DNA of 62,741 nucleotides from Muribaculaceae bacterium Zag1 (lineage in GTDB: Bacteria > Bacteroidota > Bacteroidia > Bacteroidales > Muribaculaceae), in contig NWBJ01000094.1 in assembly GCA_002633115.1 (NCBI GenBank), forward strand, positions 1-62,741, written 5' to 3'. The notes under the pieces are model-generated. The model made no database searches. It was not told the DNA's origin and saw only the letters and a list, made by a program, of their open reading frames with translations. Shown here piece after piece: positions 43,191 to 50,409 of the stretch. A program made the position numbers and the translations under genes. How positions within the stretch are numbered: the first letter of the stretch is position 1; every line of letters begins with the position of its first letter.

Positions 43191-44690
43191 TCAGAAGTCA
43201 ATCGGCATGTGGCGGAAGAAATCGATTGATTTGTTGATCTCGAGATACATCGTCACATCGTGGGTGAGGAATGGCACCGATTTGCGGTATTCGGTCATGA
43301 TGCCCTCGATAAATGGCGACGACTTCAGCGGGCGGCGGAAATCGATGCCCTGAGCCGCATTCATCAGCTCGATCGAGAGTATGCGCTCGAGATTATCGAT
43401 AATCTTATGCAGCTTGGTGGCGGCATTGGCACCCATGCTCACATGGTCCTCCTGGTCGTTGCTCGACACGATCGAGTCGCACGATGCCGGGAAGCAGTAC
43501 ATCTTATTCTGGCTCACCATCGATGCTGCAGCATACTGCGGAATCATGAAGCCCGAGTTGAGGCCTGGTTCGGCCACCAAGAACTCTGGCAGTCCTCGCT
43601 TGCCCAGGATCAACTGCACCACTCGGCGCTCTGAGATATTGCCCAGTTCGGCCAGAGCCACGCCCAGATAGTCAAACGGTATGGCTATCGGCTGCCCGTG
43701 GAAATTGCCGCCCGAGATGATGAGATCCTCGTCGGGGAAGACCGTGGGATTGTCGGTGACAGAGTTGATCTCAATCAGTATCACACGCGACACATAGTCG
43801 ATGGCATCCTTCGTGGCGCCATGCACCTGCGGGATGCAACGGAACGAGTAGGGATCCTGCGTAGCCTTGCCGGGTTGTTTGATAATCTCGCTGCCCTCGA
43901 GGATGCGGCGCACATTGGCGGCAGTATCAATCTGGCCCTGATGGGGACGCATCTGCTGGATGCAATCCATAAACGGGTCGATGCGCCCATTGTAGGCCTC
44001 AAGCGACATAGCGCCGATGATGTCGGCCTTTTTCTGCAGCTTGAAAGCGCGCAGCAAGGCCCACACGCCGTTGGCGCTCATGAATTGGGTGCCGTTGAGC
44101 AGAGCCAGGCCCTCCTTGCTCTTGAGCTTGATGGGCTCCCAGCCCAGCTCCTTGAGCACATCGCAGGCATGGCGAATCTTGCCCTTGTAGCGCACATCGC
44201 CATCGCCGATGAGCGGGATGAAGAGATTGGCGAGAGGAGCCAAGTCGCCCGAGGCGCCGAGCGAACCGCGATCATAGACGATAGGCAGCACCTCGTGGTT
44301 GTAGAGGTCGAGGATGCGCTGCACAGTCTCGACTTGCACGCCGCTATAGCCGAGCGACAAGGCATGAGCCTTGAGCATAAGCATCAGCTTTACTATTACC
44401 GGCTCAACCTCGGTGCCAGTGCTGCAAGCATGGCTCTTGACCAGATTCTCTTGCAGGGTGCACAGGTCCTCGGGCGAAATATTGCGGTTGCAGAGCGAAC
44501 CGAATCCGGTGGTGATGCCGTAGAGGGGTTCCTCTGATTCGACCACCTTGTTGTCGAGATATTCGCGGCATTTCTGTATGCGCTCGATGGCTGCCTCAGA
44601 GAGGCGCAGTTCCATATTCTCCTCAAGTATCTTCTCGATGTCTTCGTAGGTGAGGGGATGGAGCCCTATTTCATACACTTTCCTTTCCAT
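43191..44690 (-). CDS. hutH: Histidine ammonia-lyase
   Basis: Deaminates L-histidine to trans-urocanate. 499 residues; the Ala-Ser-Gly that cyclises to the MIO cofactor is residues 146-148 in GSLGASGDLAPL. Other family segments: YGITTGFGSL (catalytic Tyr), NGTQFMSA, QDPYSFRCIPQVHG, SGGNFHGQPIAIPFDYL and SSNDQEDHVSMG. The start overlaps the stop of the cyclodeaminase gene by one base (TGATG). Last gene of the hut operon. Confidence 0.96.
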   Translation of the reverse strand: MERKVYEIGLHPLTYEDIEKILEENMELRLSEAAIERIQKCREYLDNKVVESEEPLYGITTGFGSLCNRNISPEDLCTLQENLVKSHACSTGTEVEPVIVKLMLMLKAHALSLGYSGVQVETVQRILDLYNHEVLPIVYDRGSLGASGDLAPLANLFIPLIGDGDVRYKGKIRHACDVLKELGWEPIKLKSKEGLALLNGTQFMSANGVWALLRAFKLQKKADIIGAMSLEAYNGRIDPFMDCIQQMRPHQGQIDTAANVRRILEGSEIIKQPGKATQDPYSFRCIPQVHGATKDAIDYVSRVILIEINSVTDNPTVFPDEDLIISGGNFHGQPIAIPFDYLGVALAELGNISERRVVQLILGKRGLPEFLVAEPGLNSGFMIPQYAAASMVSQNKMYCFPASCDSIVSSNDQEDHVSMGANAATKLHKIIDNLERILSIELMNAAQGIDFRRPLKSSPFIEGIMTEYRKSVPFLTHDVTMYLEINKSIDFFRHMPIDF

Positions 44691-45319
44691 CAGGCCAGGG
44701 CTTTATCCAGCAATTTGCGTACTTTGCCCTCCATCTCTTGGGCATCGTGCTCAATCACAGTCAAGTCTTTGATCATTTCGTTGACAAACTCGGCATCAGT
44801 GATCGATGTCAAGTTGATGCGTACGTTGGCTCCGGCGCCAAGCACGGCAGTGCGAGCGCACAGACTGGCCACATAAGCATCGGTGATGGCATTCTGGTTG
44901 CCTTTCTCAGCTACTTGCTCGATGTCGGGCAGGAAGGTATGCACCAGTTTGCATACGCTGAAAGGCACGGTAGCGGCATTCTTCAGAGCATGCTGGATTG
45001 CAGCGGTGCGCATATCTTTTTGCTCATCGGTGTCCTTGGGCAGCTTGTAGGCTTGGAATACTTGGTCGTAAGCGTCGCTGTCGAGGTCGACCGAGCGAGC
45101 CAGCAGGTTGGTGGCCATGCCGAGCTTTTCGGCTATCGCCTCCATTTGGGGTTGGGCATCGGCATATTTCTTTTTGCCAATAGTCAGGCCGGCGACCATC
45201 TTGGTGAGGGCTGCAGCCATGGCGCCGCAGAGAGCGGATACGCTGCCTCCGCCGGGCACGGGTTCGCTCGAGGCAGTTGCCTCGACGAACTTATTGAGAG
45301 TCAATTCTATAAGATTCAT
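44690..45319 (-). CDS. fchA: Formimidoyltetrahydrofolate cyclodeaminase
   Basis: Converts 5-formimino-THF to 5,10-methenyl-THF and ammonia. 209 residues, a separate protein corresponding to the C-terminal half of mammalian FTCD. Helical family with the N-terminal motif VPGGGSVSALCGAMAAALTKMVAGLTIGKKKY, which binds the folate, and NAITDAYVASLCARTAVLGAGANVRINL. It works with the formimidoyltransferase at 46678-47576 so that the formimino carbon of histidine enters the folate pool. Confidence 0.9.
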   Translation of the reverse strand: MNLIELTLNKFVEATASSEPVPGGGSVSALCGAMAAALTKMVAGLTIGKKKYADAQPQMEAIAEKLGMATNLLARSVDLDSDAYDQVFQAYKLPKDTDEQKDMRTAAIQHALKNAATVPFSVCKLVHTFLPDIEQVAEKGNQNAITDAYVASLCARTAVLGAGANVRINLTSITDAEFVNEMIKDLTVIEHDAQEMEGKVRKLLDKALA

Positions 45320-45330
45320 AGGGTAGGGTT

Positions 45331-45401
45331 TTTAATTCACAATTCACAATTCACAATTCCTAATTCACAATTCATTGTGCATTGTCAATTGTGAATTATG
45401 A
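45331..45401. repeat. Short word repeat TTCACAATTC
   Basis: TTCACAATTCACAATTCACAATTC on one side and CAATTGTGAATTATGAATT on the other form an imperfect iterated-word inverted repeat filling the only sizeable gap between hutI and the cyclodeaminase gene. Confidence 0.6.
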
Positions 45402-45403
45402 AT

Positions 45404-46681
45404 TTAAATTTGTGTAAGTCTTGGGATATAAGGTGATTTTGGTGAGGTGGGATCGTTGTTGGCCACGGGGATGCCTCCCTTGATGGTGGTGCGCACGCTG
45501 TTCATGGCAGTGTAATAGGGCAGCATATTGATGTTGCCGCTGTCGAGGATTACCATGTCGCCTTGCTTGCCCACCTCGAGGCTGCCAATGCGCTCGGCGA
45601 GGCCGAGGGCAGCAGCGCCGTTGAGGGTGAGGGCAGTGATGGCCTCCTCGGTGGTCATATCCATGTAGATGCAAGCGAGGGCGAACATCAACGGGATGCT
45701 CCCGCTCAGACAGCTGCCCGGGTTGAGGTCAGTGGCAAGAGCCACGGCGCAACCGGCATCAATCATCTTGCGAGCCGGGGCGTATTCCTCACGCAGCGTG
45801 AAGGCTGTGAGAGGCAGCAGCGTGGCAATCGTCTGGCTCTTGGCCAGGGCGCGGATGCCCTCGTCAGACACATGCAGCAGATGGTCGGCCGACACGGCTC
45901 CGAGCTCGGCAGCCAGTTCAGCTCCGCCAGTGGTGACAATCTCATCGGCATGCAGTTTGATGCCCATGCCCAAGTCCTTGGCGGCTTGCAGCAAGCGGCG
46001 CGACTGTTCGGGCGTGAATACGCCCTTCTCGCAGAATACGTCGCAGAACCTTGCCTTGTCCTTTACGATGGGCAGGATGTCGTTGATGATGAGGTTGATG
46101 TAGCCATCAGGGCAGTCGGCCCACTCGGGGGGCACGGCGTGGGCGCCGAGATAAGTGGCCACGATGTCGATGCGGTCGTTGCTGGCATTGAGCAGATTGA
46201 TGGTATCGAGCATCTTCAGTTCGGCATCCTTGTCTAATCCGTAACCGCTCTTGGCCTCGACTGTGGTGACGCCCATCTGCAGCATGCGCTGCAGGTAGGG
46301 TTTGGCTTTCTCGTACAGGTCGTGGGGCGTGGCCTCGCGCGTAGCTTTCATTGTGCTGACTATGCCGCCGCCGCGCTCCATAATCTCCATGTACGTGTCG
46401 CCGGCGATGCGCCACATAAATTCATCGGGACGATACCCACCAAACACCAGATGGGTGTGGCTATCGACAAAACCAGGAAGCACCGCACGCCGTTCGGCAT
46501 CGATGGTGAAGTTGGCTTTTGGCGCATCGGTGCGCTCAGCCCCGATGTAGGTTATCACCTTGTCGGTGACTTCGATTTCGGCATCAGGCAGATGCCAAAG
46601 CGATGCCATATTTTCTCCTCTCACGGCAGTCGAGCCGAGCGGAGTGTAAATATCGGCGTGTAGAATGCGGGTGGTTATCAT
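45404..46681 (-). CDS. hutI: Imidazolonepropionase
   Basis: Hydrolyses 4-imidazolone-5-propionate to N-formimino-L-glutamate. 425 residues of the amidohydrolase superfamily. Metal ligands: VDSHTHLVFGG (HxH), the His in GIKLHADEI, and Asp in VALATDLNPGSC; EAKSGYGLD and YLGAHAVPPEW are family-specific. The start shares the ATGA overlap with the preceding ftcD stop, so the two are translationally coupled. Confidence 0.95.
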   Translation of the reverse strand: MITTRILHADIYTPLGSTAVRGENMASLWHLPDAEIEVTDKVITYIGAERTDAPKANFTIDAERRAVLPGFVDSHTHLVFGGYRPDEFMWRIAGDTYMEIMERGGGIVSTMKATREATPHDLYEKAKPYLQRMLQMGVTTVEAKSGYGLDKDAELKMLDTINLLNASNDRIDIVATYLGAHAVPPEWADCPDGYINLIINDILPIVKDKARFCDVFCEKGVFTPEQSRRLLQAAKDLGMGIKLHADEIVTTGGAELAAELGAVSADHLLHVSDEGIRALAKSQTIATLLPLTAFTLREEYAPARKMIDAGCAVALATDLNPGSCLSGSIPLMFALACIYMDMTTEEAITALTLNGAAALGLAERIGSLEVGKQGDMVILDSGNINMLPYYTAMNSVRTTIKGGIPVANNDPTSPKSPYIPRLTQI

Positions 46682-47576
46682 GAGCCGTAAATTTGGTTTT
46701 CGAGTACTTGGTTGGGTGAGAATCCCTCAAGACCGAGGTAATAACTGGCTGTGTCGACCAGGGCTGCCATTGGCACCAGGCCGATGATCTCGCTGCCTAC
46801 GATGTTTACACCATAGCGGCGAGCCTCGTAGCGCACCATCTCCATGGCTTGGTACAGGTGGGTGCGGGTATAGTCGGTCATATTGATCGACACCTGGGTG
46901 ATGCCGCGCTCCTTGAGCTCGACGCCCATGGCCTTGCAGAATCTCAGACCGCCGCCGATAAAGCGAATCTTCTTGGCGATGGCGGTAGCAATCTCCAAGT
47001 CGGGAGTATTGAGATTGATATTGTAAGCCACCAGGGGCATGCGAGCGCCGATGGCCACGGTGCCAGCGGTGGGGTGCTGCACGGCGGGACCAAAATCGGG
47101 TTGCCACTCGGGCAGCTTGATTTTTCGGCAAAGCCTTCAAATTCGCCCTTGCGCACAGCGGCGAGATTCTCGCGATAGGGGGCTGAGGCTGATTTCTCGT
47201 ATAGATACACGGGGATATCATAAAGCTCGGCAACCTTTTGGCCAACCTCTTTTGAGAGGGCGATGGCATCCTCCATCGTGCAATTTTTGATGGGGATAAA
47301 TGGCACTACGTCGACGGCTCCCATGCGCGGGTGCTGCCCGTGGTGGGTGCGCAGGTCGATTAGCTTGACGGCTACGCCGATTGCCTCGATTACAGCCTCT
47401 TTGAGAGGCTCGGGCTCGCCAACGACAGTGACAACCATGCGGTTGTGGTCCTCATCGTTGCTGTAGTCGAGGAGTTTCACTCCGGGCTTGGCGCGGAATG
47501 GCTCTACGATTTGGTCAATTTTTTTGTGGTCGCGGCCCTCGCTGAAGTTGGGCACGCATTCCATGATTGTGTTCAT
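46678..47576 (-). pseudogene. ftcD: Glutamate formimidoyltransferase, broken by one frameshift
   Basis: Transfers the formimino group of N-formimino-glutamate to tetrahydrofolate. Reads as a normal 299-residue enzyme if one base is restored. The first frame runs MNTIMECVPNFSEGRDHKKID...GEFEGFAEK and the second resumes as KLPEWQPDFGPAVQHPTAGTVAIGAR. The break lies in a five-base T run on the plus strand (47121-47125, A on the coding strand), where six would restore IKLPEW. A homopolymer indel is the commonest long-read error, and all other hut genes are intact, so the gene may well be functional in the organism. HHGQHPRMGAVDVVPF is the family signature. Confidence 0.88.
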
Positions 47577-47658
47577 TACTGGTATGATATTTAGGGTTGT
47601 TATTGGCGATAGTATCGATAATTTCGATAATTTCGATAGTTTCGAGAATTCTCGAGAA
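47577..47658. repeat. TTTCGATAA word repeat between hutU and ftcD
   Basis: Tandem ATAATTTCGATAATTTCGAT words (about 47614-47645) run into the self-complementary GAGAATTCTCGAGAATT. Another case of an intergenic gap filled by iterations of one short word. Confidence 0.5.
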
Positions 47659-49641
47659 TTATTTGAGGGCCTGGACGATGATTTCGTCGTCGACGAGTTC
47701 AGGGATGGTGATATGATAGTAATCGCTGTGCGATTCGTTAAATTCCTCGGCGGTATCCATAGCGTTGGGGTTGCGGGCCCAAGAGCGGCGAGCCACTCCT
47801 CCCATCACATCCCAGAGCATGGCCGAGCGCAAGATGCGGTCTACGCGCTCGCTCCCGTCGCAAACCATGCCGAATCCGCCATTGATGGCCTTGCCGATGC
47901 CCACGCCGCCGCCATTGTGGAGAGCCACCAGGCTCATGCCTCGGGCGCAGTTGCCGGCAAAGCACTGCACAGCCATGTCGGCCATCACATTGCTGCCGTC
48001 TTTGATATTGGCGGTCTCGCGGAATGGCGAATCCGTGCCGCTCACATCGTGATGGTCGCGGCCCAGCATAATCGGACCAACCTCGCCTCGGCGCACCATC
48101 TCATTGAATTTGAGAGCGATATTCATGCGACCCAGAGCGTCCTGATACAGGATGCGAGCCTGGGTGCCGACCACGAGCTTATTCTTCTCGGCATCGCGAA
48201 TCCATACCCAGTTGTCGAGGTCTTGGCTTCGGCGAGTGGGGTCTATGCAGTCCATAGCGGCCTTGTCGGTCTTGATCAGGTCTTCGTGCTTGCCGCTGAG
48301 GCATACCCAGCGGAATGGGCCGTAACCGAAGTCGAACAACTGCGGGCCCATGATATCCTCGACATACGATGGCCAAATAAATCCGTCCTTCTCGTCTACG
48401 CCATTGCGTGAGATTTCCTTCACGCCGGCATCGTAGATGGCTTTCATAAATGAGTTGCCGTAGTCAAAGAAATATGTGCCGCGCTCAACGAGCTGCTTGA
48501 CTGCTTGATAGTGGCGGCGCAGGGTCTCATCGACGCGCTTCTCAAATTCTTCGCGATCCTCTTTGAGCAGGCGAGTGCGCTCCTCAAATGTGATTCCGGC
48601 TGGGCAGTAACCGCCCTCGTAGACAGCGTGGCATGAGGTCTGGTCTGAGAGGAGGTCGATATGTATATTGTTGGCGATGGCGTATTCGAGCAGATCAACG
48701 ATATTGCCGTGATAGGCGATAGAGCGGGGCTCTTTGGCATCGATGGCCTCTTGGGCGAGGCGGAAAGCCTCGGCCAGGTCGTCAGTGACATGGCCAACCC
48801 AGCCTTGGTCATGGCGCGTCTTGATGCGCGAGGCATCGACCTCGGCGATGATGGCCACGGCGCGGGCAATCTCGGCTGCCTTGGGTTGAGCGCCGCTCAT
48901 GCCTCCAAGGCCGGAAGATACGAATAGGTGCCCGGCCAGGTCTTTGTCTTGGGGTATGCCAAGCTTTAGGCGCCCGGCATTGAGCAGGGTGTTGAATGTG
49001 CCGTGCACGATGCCCTGCGGGCCGATATACATCCAGCCGCCGGCTGTCATCTGGCCATAGTTGGCCACACCCATCTGGGCGGCTATCTCCCAATCTTTGA
49101 TGTTGTCAAAGAGCCCCACCATCATCGAATTGGTGATGATTACGCGCGGCGCGTCGGGATGGGATTTGAACAGGCCGAGCGGGTGGCCCGATTCTACCAC
49201 GAGGGTTTGGTCTTGGGTCAGATTTTCAAGATATTGCTTGATCAGGCGATACTGCATCCAGTTTTGGCATACTTGGCCAGTCTCGCCGTAGGTTACCAGT
49301 TCGTAGGGGTAGAGGGCAATGTCAAAACTCAGGTTGTTGTCGATCATCACCTGGAATGCTTTGCCCTCGATGCATTTGCCCTTGTACTGGTCGATGGGCT
49401 TGGCCTTGAGGTCGCCCTCGGGTCGGAAGCGGTAGCCGTAGATTTTGCCGCGAGTGCGCAGCTCCTCCATAAACTCGGGAGCAATCTCGGCGTGGAGATG
49501 CTTGGGGATATAGCGCAAGGCGTTGCGCAAGGCAGTTGCGGTTTGTGCTGGGGTCAGTGAGTAGCCTCGGTCGGGTGCGCGCCGGATGCCCTCCTGGAAT
49601 TTGGGGTATTCGGGCAGTGTGTCTGGTAGTGAGTATTTCAT
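47659..49641 (-). CDS. hutU: Urocanate hydratase
   Basis: Hydrates urocanate to imidazolonepropionate using tightly bound NAD+. 660 residues, the long form found in Bacteroidetes and animals. Motifs: GQMTAGGWMYIGPQGIVHGT, SSGLGGMSGAQPKAAEIA, DLLSDQTSCHAVYEGGYCPAG (NAD-adduct region), FIWPSYVEDIMGPQLFDFGYGPFRWVCLSG and HNGGGVGIGKAINGGFGMVCDGSE. First gene of the hut operon, with a consensus promoter at 49671-49701. Confidence 0.95.
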   Translation of the reverse strand: MKYSLPDTLPEYPKFQEGIRRAPDRGYSLTPAQTATALRNALRYIPKHLHAEIAPEFMEELRTRGKIYGYRFRPEGDLKAKPIDQYKGKCIEGKAFQVMIDNNLSFDIALYPYELVTYGETGQVCQNWMQYRLIKQYLENLTQDQTLVVESGHPLGLFKSHPDAPRVIITNSMMVGLFDNIKDWEIAAQMGVANYGQMTAGGWMYIGPQGIVHGTFNTLLNAGRLKLGIPQDKDLAGHLFVSSGLGGMSGAQPKAAEIARAVAIIAEVDASRIKTRHDQGWVGHVTDDLAEAFRLAQEAIDAKEPRSIAYHGNIVDLLEYAIANNIHIDLLSDQTSCHAVYEGGYCPAGITFEERTRLLKEDREEFEKRVDETLRRHYQAVKQLVERGTYFFDYGNSFMKAIYDAGVKEISRNGVDEKDGFIWPSYVEDIMGPQLFDFGYGPFRWVCLSGKHEDLIKTDKAAMDCIDPTRRSQDLDNWVWIRDAEKNKLVVGTQARILYQDALGRMNIALKFNEMVRRGEVGPIMLGRDHHDVSGTDSPFRETANIKDGSNVMADMAVQCFAGNCARGMSLVALHNGGGVGIGKAINGGFGMVCDGSERVDRILRSAMLWDVMGGVARRSWARNPNAMDTAEEFNESHSDYYHITIPELVDDEIIVQALK

Positions 49642-49670
49642 GTTTTGTGTCTGATGGCATTAAATTTCCA

Positions 49671-49701
49671 CAAAATTACAAAAAATCCCAATATCCACAA
49701 A
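49671..49701 (-). promoter_or_regulatory. Promoter of the hut operon
   Basis: Minus-strand TTTG (49701-49698) and TAATTTTG (49678-49671), spacer 19 bases, 30 bases upstream of the hutU start at 49641. No operator was recognised and no hut regulator gene is present in the window. Confidence 0.7.
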
Positions 49702-49777
49702 AAGAAATTGGGAAAATCGTCGATTTCAACAAAAGATGCCCCTATTGAGTTGTTAGTATTACAAAGAAGTATAATTT

Positions 49778-49859
49778 TAAAACCACGGATTACACGGATT
49801 AGGCTGACGCAGCCAATCGTGAATGTAGCCGGATGGTATCCGTGTAATCCGTGGTTTTA
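49778..49859. repeat. Inverted repeat of CACGGATTACACGGATT words
   Basis: Arms of 22 bases (49778-49799 and 49838-49859) are exact complements with a 38-base loop. It lies between divergent hutU and the 49885 gene, upstream of the hut promoter. Confidence 0.85.
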
Positions 49860-49884
49860 GACAATATCTAAGTAATCGTAAGTT

Positions 49885-50406
49885 ATGAAGCGTGTATTTC
49901 TATCTCTGTTGCTCGGGCTTATGGCAGTGGCTATGAGCTGGGCCCTCACTTATCCCGGTCTCTATCAGGATTTCCGCACCAATACCTCGACTGATGGCAC
50001 TATCACCTTTGATTTCTCGTGGATCGAGGTTGTCGAGGTGGCCCAGCCCTGGAGCTACAATGTCTATGTGGTTGTCGATGGCAAGAATGTGCAAGACCTA
50101 TGGTTCAATTCCGGTTCGCACTATCAATATCAGGCCGGCAAGGGCGCTGACAGCCGCAATATCTATATGATGGTGCCGTCTGGCCCCGACCCCAAGGAGT
50201 ACATGATGGTGAGCACCACCATCGAGCCGATGAATGCCGAGGGCACTGAGGAGGCAGCCATCCTCGAGGTGCACTTCATCGATGCCCAGGGCCAAGAGAT
50301 AGCTCGCTTCTCTCGCGCCTGGACCCACGACCTGGCCATGCAGCTCTACCAATCCCTCAACAACGCCATCGGCATGGTCGACATGCAACCCTACCAAGAC
50401 AAATAA
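49885..50406 (+). CDS. Small secreted protein of unknown function
   Basis: 173 residues with a signal peptide (MKRVFLSLLLGLMAVAMSWA). The mature part has a beta-rich core (WSYNVYVVVDGKNVQDLWFN; YMMVSTTIEPMNAEGTEEAAILEVHFID) and a helical end (DLAMQLYQSLNNAIGM). No family recognised. The start follows a 25-base gap after the inverted repeat; the gene converges with the AraC-type regulator, whose end lies 3 bases away. Confidence 0.65.
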   Translation: MKRVFLSLLLGLMAVAMSWALTYPGLYQDFRTNTSTDGTITFDFSWIEVVEVAQPWSYNVYVVVDGKNVQDLWFNSGSHYQYQAGKGADSRNIYMMVPSGPDPKEYMMVSTTIEPMNAEGTEEAAILEVHFIDAQGQEIARFSRAWTHDLAMQLYQSLNNAIGMVDMQPYQDK

Positions 50407-50409
50407 TCC

